Shown here: positions 22,564 through 33,718 of the stretch, in pieces
Layout: the number at the start of each line of letters is the position of its first letter
Numbering within the stretch: the stretch's first letter is position 1
Origin: Scalesia atractyloides
Lineage: Eukaryota; Streptophyta; Magnoliopsida; Asterales; Asteraceae
Length of the DNA stretch: 64,000 bases
Direction: 5' to 3'
Assembly: GCA_947069175.1 (NCBI GenBank)
Contig: CAMTDV010000018.1
Coordinates: forward strand, 39,692,869-39,756,868
Notes under the pieces: model-generated
Seen by the model: only the letters and a program-made list of their open reading frames with translations
Database searches by the model: none
What the model was told of the DNA's origin: nothing
Made by a program: the position numbers and the translations under genes

Positions 22564-22616
22564 TGAGGATCCGTTGTACGGATCGTTCCGGTCCTAATTT
22601 GGCTAACCAAATGTAA
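22467..22616 (+). pseudogene. 49-codon chimeric ORF: gag scrap read into LTR
   Basis: ATG-to-TAA frame beginning MNIEDYESWSERFKNWVQ and ending in antisense LTR (...GPNLANQM). Equivalents exist in the other units; this one is free of stops, whereas those at 20.07, 24.82, 28.78 and 35.75 kb carry a frameshift or stop. A relic of gag, very unlikely to be a working gene. Confidence 0.55.
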
Positions 22617-24916
22617 ACGTGAGGAATCCGTTAGCATAGGCGACATTGGAGATAATTTTGTTACTGATTAATCACTATTTCATTGATTAATAGACGTTAC
22701 AGATCCTGGAAACACTTGGACAGAGCTTCGCCTCGGTCATGAAAAAATCACTGAATCTTATAAATGAAATGTCAAGACTCCTATTTCTAGGAGTGCAAGT
22801 TCGCTTAGGGAGTGCAAGTTCGCGCGAACTTGCTTAGTCAAGTTCGGACGAACTTGACTACAACATATACATTTCAAGCGAACTTGACCCTTTACATACA
22901 TATACTTTGACATTTCGCTCCTAAATACTGACAAGATATTATACGATAACGTAGTCAACAGACTCCCCCTTGGATTTTGCCGTAGTCATCTTTCTACAAA
23001 TAAATTCCAGAGTATTTAATATTCTCTTGATCTTCATAGCATCTACAATCCTTTTCTCTTTTCTTGAGCTTGTCTTGATAAAACTTTAAGCACCATGCTC
23101 CCCTTGCTTTGAGCTTTCTGGTATCTTCAATCAACGGTTTTATCCAGCTCCTCCTTAAAATCTACTTCCTGTTTCAAATTTCCTCAAACATTCAAATAAA
23201 CATTTCAGATTAAAACTTTGAAATTTCTAAACACCAACATTTCAAATTTTAATTCCTCTTTAGTTTTTAAACCCTCTCAGTTATTCCAGTCCAAATTAAT
23301 GACCTTTAATATCTGATTCATGTATCAAGTTCAACTTAATGATCTTGATTAAACGTTTTGACACTAAACTGACACATTTATTCAAATGTAAGTCTCAACT
23401 AAATGAACTTTTAAACTTTTCAGATCAATTTTCAAAAGTTTTTAGATTTTGTTTAGCAACTCTAGACTTTGAAAGTCAGCTTTTCATCATCAGTGGTCGA
23501 AACTAAAGGATAATATAATATTTTTGTTTTTATGAAATGAATATCAAAACACTAAGTATGTACCAACATATTTACATATATATTTTTGTTGAGTTTGTGT
23601 TAAAGAATCATATCAGTTTTTGAAACATATCATTAGTATCGTTGACCTTTTTATGACACTAAGTTTAAAACAAATTTACCTAGATTGTCGATATGTTGTC
23701 CTCTTAAACTTCAACACATTTATTAATTGTTTTAAGATATGTTAGGTAGAATTATGAAACTTGACTTAACTGTGTTTCCCACTTCTTGAATACACCCCCG
23801 AATCCAGATTCCCTACATTTCATCTTACAGGTGAATATAGCGTAGTTGATATCTGTCTCTGGGTTGTACGAGGCCTTGAGAGCTAAGGTTAGTACTACCG
23901 TACAGACAAAGAGATGAAGGCTGGACTTAAAGGTGTGTTCCATTTAAAGAATCTTATCCCGCATTGCAAATGTTTAGATCTTTCGATTCTTTTCAAGTTT
24001 GCATGCAGTGTTCTAGGCTATTGCTTCTGCAAAATCAGAAGAACTAATATAATACGCCAGATATCAACTATCTATAAAGACCTCGTAGCTCAGAATCAGG
24101 CAATCCTTCACTCGAAATTTTGGAGTACTAAGTCCATATATCCAAGATGTGTTAATCCACAAGTATAAGTAGTTGTGAAATTTAGTTTATATCCCGGAAA
24201 CATTTTACTGAACGTGTTAACATTTCTCTTAAACTTCTCTAGATTGAAGCAATGATTATCAGAGCAGGATTGGCCTAATTTGAAGACATTGGACATAGAA
24301 CATCTCATCTTCTACTCATTTCTTCTATTTTTAACTTTTCTTGGACAATTCACGGACAAAATGGACTGATTTTCAAGTATAATACGTAAAATCCATAATA
24401 GTAAAACCCTTGAAAAGATCAGAGCTTAAAACAAACGAATTCATGCAGAAAAATTGAAAAAAACATGTTTGAAATCACAACTTCGCTCGAACTTGACTGA
24501 AAAACTCAAATTTTTCATCAAGTTCGTCCGAACTTGACTGATTATTCAAGAAGTTCGCCCAAACTTGACTGTTTTTTCATCATTTTTAGTCAAGTTCGCC
24601 CGAACTTGATAAAAATTTGTTAAAAGTCTATACAAGTTCGCCCGAACTTGCTATCTCTTGAAAATCACATAAGTTCGCTCGAACTTGCTATTTTTCATAA
24701 CATCTCAACACAAGTTCGCTCGAACTTGTTAAGTAGCTGATTTTCACACGCTGTGACAAGTTCGACTGAACTTGTCCAAGGTTTCTAAAAAATAAAAATT
24801 AAAAATTAAAAAAAAGCTCATGAACATCGAAGACTACGAGAGTTGGAGTGAGCGTTTCAAGAACTAGGTTCAAGCGACAAACTTAATCGTTTGGTTTGCA
24901 CTCGAGAACAAGTATC
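22564..24916 (-). repeat. array unit 3 (2,353 bp)
   Basis: Third head-to-tail copy. The TATA box is mutated here. Upstream of it lie a perfect 20-bp palindrome (22814-22833, CG centre) and one with 12-bp arms (22835-22860, GA centre). The palindrome cluster is at 24478-24777; the gag scrap at 24818-24916 has an internal TAG. No gene. Confidence 0.8.
24478..24777. repeat. palindrome cluster, unit 3
   Basis: About eight motifs; the exact ones have centres CC and CT. Confidence 0.8.
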
Positions 24917-26888
24917 TGAGGATACGTTGTACGGTTCGTTCCGGTCCTAATTTGGCTAACCTAATGTAAACGTGCGGAATCCATTAGCATAGGCGACATT
25001 GGAGATAAGTTTGTTACTGATTAATCACTATTTCATTGATTAGTAGACGTTACAGATCCTGGAAACACTTGGACAGAACTTCGCCTCTGTCATGAAAAAA
25101 TCACTGAATCTTATAAATGAAATGTCAAGACTCTTATTTATAGGAGTGCAAGTTCACTTAGGGAGTGCAAGTTCGCTTGAAATGTATATGTTGTAGTCAA
25201 GTTCGGACGAACTTGACTACAACATATACATTTCAAGCGAACTTGACCCTTTACATACATATACTTCGACATTTCGCTCCTAAATACTGACAAGATATTA
25301 TACGATGACGTAGTCAACAGACATATGCATCAACAGACTCCCCCTTGGATGTTGCCGAAGTCATCTTTCTAGAAATAAATTGCAGAGTCTTTAATATTCT
25401 CTTGATCTTCATAGCATCTACAATCCTTTTCTCTTTTCTTGAGCTTGTCTTGATAAAACTTTAAGCACCATGCTCCCCCTTGCTTTGAGCTTTCTGGTAT
25501 CTTCAATCAACGTTTTTATCCAGCTCCTCCTTAAAATCTACTTCCTCTTTCAAATTTCCTCAAACATTCAAAGAAACATTTCAGATTCAAACTTTGAAAT
25601 TTCTAAACACCAACATTTCAAATTTTAATTCCTGTTTAGTTTTTAAACCCTCTCAGTTATTCCAGTCCAAATTAATGACCTTTAATATCTGATTCATGTA
25701 TCAAGTTCAACTTAATGATCTTGATTAAACGTTTTGACACTAAACTAACACATTTATTCAAATGTAAGTTTCAACTTAATGAACATTTAAACTTTTCAGA
25801 TCAATTTTCAAAAGTTTTTAGATTTTGTTTAGCAACTCTAGACTTTGAAAGTCAACTTTTCATCATCAGTGTTCGAAACTAAATGATAATATAATCTTTT
25901 TGTTTTTATGAAATGAATATCAATACACTAAGTATGTAGCAACATATTTACATATATATTTTTGTTGAGTTTGTGTTAAAGAATCATATCAGTTTTTGAA
26001 ACATATCATTAGTATCGTTGACTTTTTTATGACACTAAGTTTAAGACAAATTTACCTAGATTGTCGATGTGTTGTCCTCTTAAACTTCAACACATTTCTC
26101 AATTTTTTAAAGATATGTTAGGTAGAATTATGAAACTTGACTTAACTGTGTTTCCCATTTCTTGAATATACCCCGAATCCAGATTCCCTACATTTCATCT
26201 TACAGGTGAATATAGCGTAGTTGATATCTGTCTCTGGGTTGTGCAAGGCCTTGAGAGCTAAGGTTAGTACTACCGTACAGACAAAGAGATGATGGCTCGA
26301 CTTAAAGGTGTGTTCCATTTAAGGAATCTTTTCAGCACTGCAAATGTTTAGATCTTTCGATTCTTTTCAAGTTTGCATGCAGTGTTAGGTGTTTTTAGGA
26401 TAAAGCATTATAGAAGTTCTAGGCTATTGCTTCCGCAAAATCAGAAGCACTAATATAATACCCCAGATATCAACTATCTATAAAGACCTCGTAGCTCAGA
26501 ATCAGGCAATCCTTCACTCGAAATTTTGGAGTACTAAGTCCATATATCCAAGATGTGTTAATCCACAAGTAAAAGCAGTTGTGAAATTTAGTTTATATCC
26601 TAGAAACAATTTACTGAACATGTTAACATTTCTCTTAAACTTCCCTAGATTGAAGCAGTGATTATCAGAGTAGGATTGGCCTAATTTGAAGACATTGGAC
26701 ATAGAACATCTCATCTTCTACTCATTTCTTCTATTTTTAACTTTTCTTGGACAATTCACGGACAAAATGGACTGATTTTCAAGTATAATACGAAAAATCC
26801 ATAATAGTAAAACCCTTGAAAAGATCAGAGCTTAAAACAAACGAATTCACGCCGAAAAATTGAAAAAAACATGTTTGAAATCACAACT
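24917..26888 (-). repeat. array unit 4, truncated before its palindrome cluster
   Basis: Same order as unit 1 from the U5 end through U3, but it stops at about 26888, just after the leader words gaaatcacaactt, and continues with a different internal part of the unit. It has a unique 78-bp palindrome upstream of the TATA box (25168-25245). No gene. Confidence 0.75.
25168..25245. repeat. 78-bp palindrome with perfect 38-bp arms
   Basis: Left arm 25168-25205 and right arm 25208-25245 are exact reverse complements around a 2-base centre (GA). The right arm is ordinary for the family. The left arm differs from every other unit, where this place reads gggagtgcaagttcg followed by a separate short palindrome. 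The right arm has therefore apparently been copied, inverted, over the left. Confidence 0.95.
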
Positions 26889-28874
26889 TCATATCATCTA
26901 CAATCCTTTTCTCTTGATCAGAGCTTAAATTCCAGAGTTTTTGATGTTCTCTTGATCTTCATAGCATCTACAATCCTTTTCTCTTTTCTTGAGCTTTTCT
27001 TGATAAAACTTTGAGCACCATGCTCCCCCTTGCTTTGAGCTTTCTGGTATCTTCAATCAACGTTTTTATCCAACTCATCCTTAAAATCTACTTCCTTTTT
27101 CAAATTTCCCCAAACATTCATATAAACATTTCAGATTCAAACTTTGAATTTTTAAACACCAACATATCAAATTTTAATCCCCTCTTCTGTTTTTAAACCC
27201 TCTCAGTTATTCAAGTCCAAATTAATGACCTTGAATATCTGATTCATGTATCAAGTTCAACTTGATAATCTTGATTAAACGTTTTGACACTAAACTGACA
27301 CATTTATTCAAATGTAAGTTTCAACTTAATGAACTTTTAAACATTTCAGATCAATTTTCAAAAGTTTTTATATTTTGTTTAGCAACTCTAGACTTTGAAA
27401 ATCAGCGTTTCTTCATCAGTGGTCGAAACTAAAGGATAATATAATCTTTTTGTTTTTATGAAATTAATATCAAAACACTAAGTATGTACAAACATATTTA
27501 CATATATATTTTTGTTGAGTTTGCGTTAAAGAATCATATCAGTTTTTGAAACATATCACTAGTACCGTTGACCTTTTTACGACACTAAGTTTTAAACAAA
27601 TTTACCTAGATTGTCGATATGTTGTCCTCTTAAACTTCAACATATTTCTCAATTGTTCCAAGATATGTTAGGTAGAATTATGAAAGTTGACTTAACTGTG
27701 GTTCCCACTTCTTGAATTTACTCCCGAATCCAGATTCCGTAGATTTCATCTTACAGGTGGATATAGCGTAATTGATATCTCTCTCTGGGTTGTGCGAGGC
27801 CTTGAGAGCTCAGGTTAGTACTACCGTACAGACAAAGAGATGAAGGCTCGACTTAAATGTGTGTTCCATTTAAGGAATCTTTTCAGCACTGCAAATGTTT
27901 AGATCTTTCGATTCTTTTCAAGTTTGCATGCAGTTTTAGGTGTTTTTAGCATAAAGCATTATAGAAGTTCTAGGCTATTGCTTCCGCAAAATCAGAAGAA
28001 CTAATATAATACCCCAGATATCAACAATCTATAGAGACCTCGTATCTCAGAATCAGGCAATCCTTCACTCGAAATTTCGGAGTACTAAGTCCATATATCC
28101 AAGATGTGTTAATCCACAAGTATAAGCAGTTGTGAAATTTAGTTTATATCCCGGAAACAATTTACTAAACATGTTAACATTTCTCTTAAACTTACCTAGA
28201 TTGAAGCAGTGATTATCAGAGCAGGATTGGCCTAATTTGAAGACATTGGACGTAGAACATCTCATCTTCTACTCATTTTTTCTATTTTTAACTTTTCTTG
28301 GACAATTTACAGACAAAATGGACTGATTTTCAAGTATAATACATAAAATCCATAATAGTAATACCCTTGAAAAGATCATAGCTTAAAACAAACGAATTCA
28401 TGCTGAAAATTTGAAAAAAACATGTTTGAAATCACAACTTCGCCTGAACTTAACATCAAGTTCGCTCAAACTTGACTGAAAAACTCAAAATTTTCATCAA
28501 GTTCACCCGAACTTGACTGATTATTCAAGAAGTTCGCCCAAACTTGACTGTTTTTTCATCATTTTTAGTCAAGTTCGCCCGAACTTGATAAAAATTTGTT
28601 AAAAGTCTATACAAGTTCGCCCGAACTTGCTATCTCTTGAAAATCACATAAGTTCGCTCGAACTTGCTATTTTTCATAACATCTCAACACAAGTTCGCTC
28701 GAACTTGTTAAGTAGCTGATCTTCACACGCTGTGACAAGTTCGAGCGAACTTGTCCATGGTTTCTAAAAAAAAACACATGAACATCGAAGACTAAGAGAG
28801 CTGGAGTGAGTGTTTCAAGAACTGGGTTCAAGCGACAAACTTAACTGTTTGGTTTGTACTCGAGAACAAGTATC
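26889..28874 (-). repeat. array unit 5, lacking the promoter end
   Basis: Begins inside U3 (with a local repeat of the words catctacaatccttttctctt) and runs to the palindrome cluster (28436-28755) and gag scrap. U5, TATA and proximal palindromes are missing, replaced by direct joining to unit 4. Shared small variants (for example ggtggatatagcg) link it to 33.9-35.8 kb more closely than to units 1-4. Confidence 0.7.
28436..28755. repeat. palindrome cluster, unit 5
   Basis: About nine motifs; the last has centre AG instead of the AC seen in other units. Confidence 0.8.
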
Positions 28875-30216
28875 TGAGGATCCGTTGTACGGATCGTTCC
28901 GGTCCTAATTTGGCTAACCTAATGTAAACGTGCGGAATCCGTTAGCATAGGAGACATTGGAGACAAGTTTGTTACTGATTAATCACTGTTTCATTGATTA
29001 GTAGACGTTACAGATCCTGGAAACACTTGGACAGAGCTTCGCCTCTGTCGTGACAAAATCACTGAATCTTACAAATCAAATGTCAAGACTACTATTTATA
29101 GGAGTGCAAGTTCGCTTGCGGAGTGCAAGTTCGGGGGAACTTGCTACTTCATTTTCGGCCGAACTTGACTACAACATATACATTTCAAGCGAACTTGACC
29201 CTTTACATACATAAACTTTGATATTTTGCTCCTAAATACTGACTCGATATTATACGATGACGTAGGCAACAGACATATGCATCAACAGACTCCCCCTTGG
29301 ATGTTGCCGTAGTCATCTTTCTACAAATAAATTCCAGAGTGTTTAATGCTCTCTTGATCTTCATAGAATCTACAATCATTTTCTCTTTTCTTGAGCTTGT
29401 CTTGATAAAACTTTAAGCACCATGCTCCCCCTTGCTTTGAGATTTCTGGTATCTTCAATCAACGTTTTTATCCAGCTCCTCCTTAAAATCTACTTCATGT
29501 TTCAAATTTTCTCAAACATTCAAATAAACATTTCAGATTCGAACTTTGAAATTTCTAAACACCAACATTTCAAATTTTAATCTCCCCTTCAGTTTTTAAA
29601 CCCTCTTAGTTATTCAAGTCCAAATTAATGACCTTGAATATCTGATTCATGTATCAAGTTCAACTTAATGACCTTGATTAAACGTTTTGACACTAAACTG
29701 ACACATTTATTCAAATGTAAGTTTCAACTTAATGAACTTTTAAACTTTTCAGATCAATTTTCAAAAGTTTTTATATTTTGTTTAGCAACTCTAGACTTTG
29801 AAAATCAGCGTTTCATCATCAGTGGTCGAAACTAAAGGATAATATAATCTTTTTGTTTTTATGAATGAATATCAAAACACTAAGTATGTACAAACATATT
29901 TACATATATATTTTTGTTGAGTTTGTGTTAAAGGATCATATCAGTTTTTGAAACATATCACTACTACCGTTGAACTTTTTATGACACTAAGTTTTAGACA
30001 AATTTACCTAGATTGTCGATATGTTGGTCCTCTTAAACTTCAACACATTTCTCAATTGTTCCAAGATATGTTAGGTAGAATTATGAAAGCTGACTTAACT
30101 GTGTTTCCCACTTCTTGAATATACTCCCGAATCCAGATTCCCTAGATTTCATCTTACAGGTGAATATAGCATAATTGATATCTCCCTCTGGGTTGTGCTA
30201 GGCCTTGAGAGCTCAG
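28875..30216 (-). repeat. array unit 6, cut at the gag-only element
   Basis: U5, TATA (29100-29093), proximal palindromes and most of U3, ending at gagagctcag, where the leader of a plus-strand gag-only element begins. The same junction occurs at 37192, so it predates the 7-kb duplication. Confidence 0.75.
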
Positions 30217-30395
30217 TTTAGATTTGTATCGATGAGACGAGTATAAAGCTATAATCTGGTAAAAATAGTTTTTCTGAAAAATTTTAAACGTTTTTAGCAA
30301 ACCGATACGTTAATATTGTCGGTTAAAAAGTCAATTTTGTACTAAAATTGTCTCTTTACTAATCATTTTTCAATAGTTTTGAACGACAGATTAGT

Positions 30396-31978
30396 TTGGA
30401 AAACGGAATGGGGTCTGTGAAGCCGCCAAAGTTGATGAGTTTGAACGAGTATGAAGTTTGGAAAGGAAAATTGAAAGCTAGGCCCAAGCTATGCATTTCC
30501 GCTGTTGGGTCGCGATTGAGACAGGTTATGTCGTTCCTAGAGATGAGAATTAGAAAATTCTGGAGAAGTGCAAATATTCTACTCAACAGAAAGATGATTA
30601 TTTTGCTGAAAAGAAAATGATTAATCTTATCCAGCAATCGGTTAAGGAAGACATCCTGATACTTTTACCAGAATACAAGACTGCGAAAAATTATGGACAT
30701 CTCTGAAGAATAAGTTTCAAGAGAGTGTAGTGGTTAAGAACTATGAAGCTCTAGTTTCAAGTATATCCATAAATGAGTCTTCTAGTTCTAAACAATCTGC
30801 CCGGTCTATGATGTACACAATTATCAGGCAGATAATGCCAAACTCTTGAATGAGATTGAGAGTTTGACATTAGAAAATAAAAAATTAAAGAAAATAAAAA
30901 GAATTTTGGAAACAAAATGAAAACTTACAAATGGTAGTAGATTTTCAAAATGAAATAAAATGTTTAAAAATAAAAAAAAACGTTTTTGAAAAATTAAATA
31001 TAGAAAATCAAAAAGCAATAAATTCTCATATTGAAATTGCTCAACTTGAAAAAGAAGTTGAGACTGTTAAAAATAAAGCTGTTAATTTAGAAAAATTATT
31101 GAAATCTTTTGTGACCTCCTCTTTAAAGTTAGACCATATATGTCAAAAACCAATAAATAATAATAAAAAGAAAAATCCAATAAGTAACATTGTTATAAAT
31201 TATGACGATGTCATAATTAAAGATTGTGATGATGATATCGATGATGAAAGACCTAAAATGATAAACATGAAATATATTTAAAACGAACAGAGAAATTTCA
31301 AGAAACTGTTCTACAATATTCTGAAAAAGGTGAATGCTCAACGCAAAAACCTTCTAAGCAGAATGAAGAACAAAAACAAAGTTCTGAAAATTTTCAAGAG
31401 AAAAATAAAAGCTCATCTGTACGATCATCCAATCATTATAGAAACTCATAAAAATTTGTAAATAAGTGGTGCAGGTCGGACCACAGTGCTTCAACGTCAA
31501 ATCAAATTTACAGGAAAAGAAGGAAGGAGGGCAATCACACGTCAAATCAATGTTATGATTTGGGTGTATGGTATGATAGAAAAGATCGATGTGAGAACAT
31601 GAAGTGTCATAAATGTGGAGTAACTGGACACATTGCTAGAAAATGTTTTCAAAAACTCAAGTTTTGAAACAATGTACAGAAACTACAAACAAGGTGAAAC
31701 CAGTTGTTACTAAGTTTTCAAATTTTCAAACTGGTGAATCCTTGAATAGTTATAAACAAAAAGTTTCTACATTGTATTTCAAGAAAGCTTTAACGAAAAA
31801 ATCAATCATGGTTGGTAAAAGAAAAAGAAGTTATACAATCAGGGAAAATTGAAAGGTTAGAGGACTTTCCGGAACTTGAGAAAGTCCAAAATAAACCTGA
31901 TTGTGTAAAGAAAATCAAAATTAAGGTTGAAGAAACAACGCCTAGGACTGCAAAGGCTTGGGTGTCTCTATTCAACTA
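30396..31978 (+). pseudogene. gag of the gag-only element, copy 1
   Basis: Opens MENGMGSVKPPKLMSLNEYE, shifts frame near 30470, then resumes through an in-frame TAG to MINLIQQSVKEDILIL, the N-terminal gag fold. A Lys/Glu-rich coiled-coil region (30840-31110) follows, and a zinc knuckle CHKCGVTGHIARKC (about 31606-31647). A deletion of about 55 bp relative to copy 2 lies just after the knuckle. It ends AKAWVSLFN and TAA (31976-31978), like the gag at 719-2706. Confidence 0.75.
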
Positions 31979-32283
31979 ATTGTTTGAATTTTTGTGCAGA
32001 AGCTTCCGAGGAGAAAGTAAAATTACTAAGAATGGAGTTTTGTGGCACACAATAAAGACGGGTCGGGCTAGCATGGTATATATAAAGGCCATTTTTACAA
32101 AACATGTTCCAACAATGTTTACGTTAAAATTTTGGAAAATTTTGGAGAAAATTTTTCAAAAACACATTGAAGTAACGTTTACTTGAAAATTTTACAAATT
32201 CTTGATGAAAATTTGAAAAAAAATTCACAGAACCCTCACTGTTGATCAGACAAAACTCATTGTGTCAATGTTTTTGTCATCAT

Positions 32284-32416
32284 GAGGGGGAGAGGATTTA
32301 ATAGAAATTTGTGAAACAGTAATGGATGGAGAATTGAAGTGATTCTCATCGGTTGGTCAATGTTTTTCCATAAATCAAAAAATTTAAAAATTGTTTTGGA
32401 ATTTTAGGGGGAGAAA
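32284..32416 (+). other. double polypurine tract, copy 1
   Basis: GAGGGGGAGAGG (32284-32295) and AGGGGGAGAAA (32406-32416), about 110 bp apart. Such tracts prime plus-strand DNA synthesis next to the 3' LTR. Both are preserved in copy 2 (39314-39325, 39437-39447). Confidence 0.65.
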
Positions 32417-32538
32417 TATTTGAGAAAATACAAAAACTTATTAAAAACAAATAGTACAAAAACATTGAAAAAGGAAAAAGAGTTTTGTGTAAAAAGGAAA
32501 TAATACTACATGAGTGGACTATCACAGTACGCTAAAGA

Positions 32539-32720
32539 AATGGAAAGTTCAAAAAGTAATAAACAAGTCTTACTGTGGATGTCTCGATAGGCTTAACACG
32601 TTCAGTAAATTGTTTCCGGAATATAAACTAATGGAAAGTTCAAAAAGTAATAAACAAGTCTTACTGTGGATGTCTCGATAGGCTTAACACGTTCAATAAA
32701 TTGTTTCCGGGATATAAACT
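32539..32720 (+). repeat. 91-bp tandem duplication
   Basis: 32539-32629 repeats almost exactly as 32630-32720 (aatggaaagttcaaaaag... to atataaact). Copy 2 at 39.57 kb has a single unit, so this duplication followed the 7-kb duplication. Confidence 0.9.
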
Positions 32721-33718
32721 AAATTTCACAACTGCTTATACTTGTGAATTAACACATCTTTCATATATGGACTTAGTACTCCGAAATTTCGAGTGTAGGA
32801 TTGCCTGATTCTGAGATACGAGGTCTTTATAGATAGTTGATCTCTGGGGTATTATATTAGTTCTTCTGATTTTGCGAAAGCAATAGCCTAGAACTTCAAT
32901 AATGCTTTATGCTAAAAACACCTAAAACTGCATGCAAACTTGAAAAGAATCGAAAGATCTAAACATTTGCAGTGCTGAAAAGATTCCTTAAATGGAACAC
33001 ACCTTTAAGTCGAGCCTTCATCTCTTTGTATGTACGGTAGTATTAACCTGAGCTCTCAAGGCCTCGCACAACCCAGAGACAGATATCAATTACGCTATAT
33101 TCACTTGTAAGATGAAATCTAGGGAATCTGGATTCGGGAGTATATTCAAGAAGTGGGAAACACAGTTAAGTCAAGTTTCATAATTCTACCTAACATATCT
33201 TTGAACAATTGAGAAATGTGTTGAAGTTTAAGAGGACAACAGATCGACAATCTAGGTAAATTTGTTTAAAACTTAGTGTCATAAAAAGGTCAACGGTACT
33301 CGTGATATGTTTCAAAAACTGATACAATCCTTTAACACAAACTCAACAAAAATATACATGTAAATATGTTTGTGCATACTTAGTGTTTTGATATTAATCT
33401 CATAAAACAAAAAGATTATATTATCCTTTAGTTTCGACCACTGATGATTAAAAGCTGATTTTCAAAGTCTAGAGTTGCTAAACAAAATCTAAAAACTTTT
33501 GAAAATTGATCTGAAAAGTTTAAAAGTTCATTTAGTTGAAACTTACATTTGAATAAATGTGTCAGTTTAGTGTCAAAATGTTTAATCAAGATCATTAAGT
33601 TGAACTTGATACATGAATCAGATATTTAAGGTCATTAATTTGGACTTGAATAACTGAGAGGGTTTAAAAACTGAAGAGGAGATTAAAATTTGAAATGTTG
33701 GTGTTTAGAAATTTCAAA
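32587..33718 (+). mobile_element. plus-strand LTR fragment, inverted relative to the array
   Basis: Reverse complement of the U3 part of the array LTR (matches 34122-35158 backwards). It breaks off at 33718 before palindromes and TATA and is joined to a minus-strand unit at a palindrome (33725-33750). With the following unit it makes a long inverted repeat. Confidence 0.8.

Larger units (their letters stand above)
30217..32586 (+). mobile_element. gag-only (TR-GAG-like) non-autonomous copia, copy 1
   Basis: Leader (30217-30395), gag (30396-31978), then no protease, integrase or RT: about 300 bp of AT-rich sequence leads to two polypurine tracts (32284-32295 and 32406-32416), and a plus-strand LTR piece starts by 32587. 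Repeated polypurine tracts are reported as a Sirevirus trait. Elements with LTRs and gag alone are known in plants as TR-GAG. Here the 5' LTR is not in the right orientation, so the element is rearranged. Confidence 0.6.

Noticed and set aside
19355..28265. A 66-codon minus-strand ORF (MRCSMSNVFKLG...) repeated in five array units
   Set aside because: The copies differ mainly by amino-acid-changing substitutions, it crosses the probable LTR edge, and it has no known domain. Repetition of the DNA explains its recurrence.
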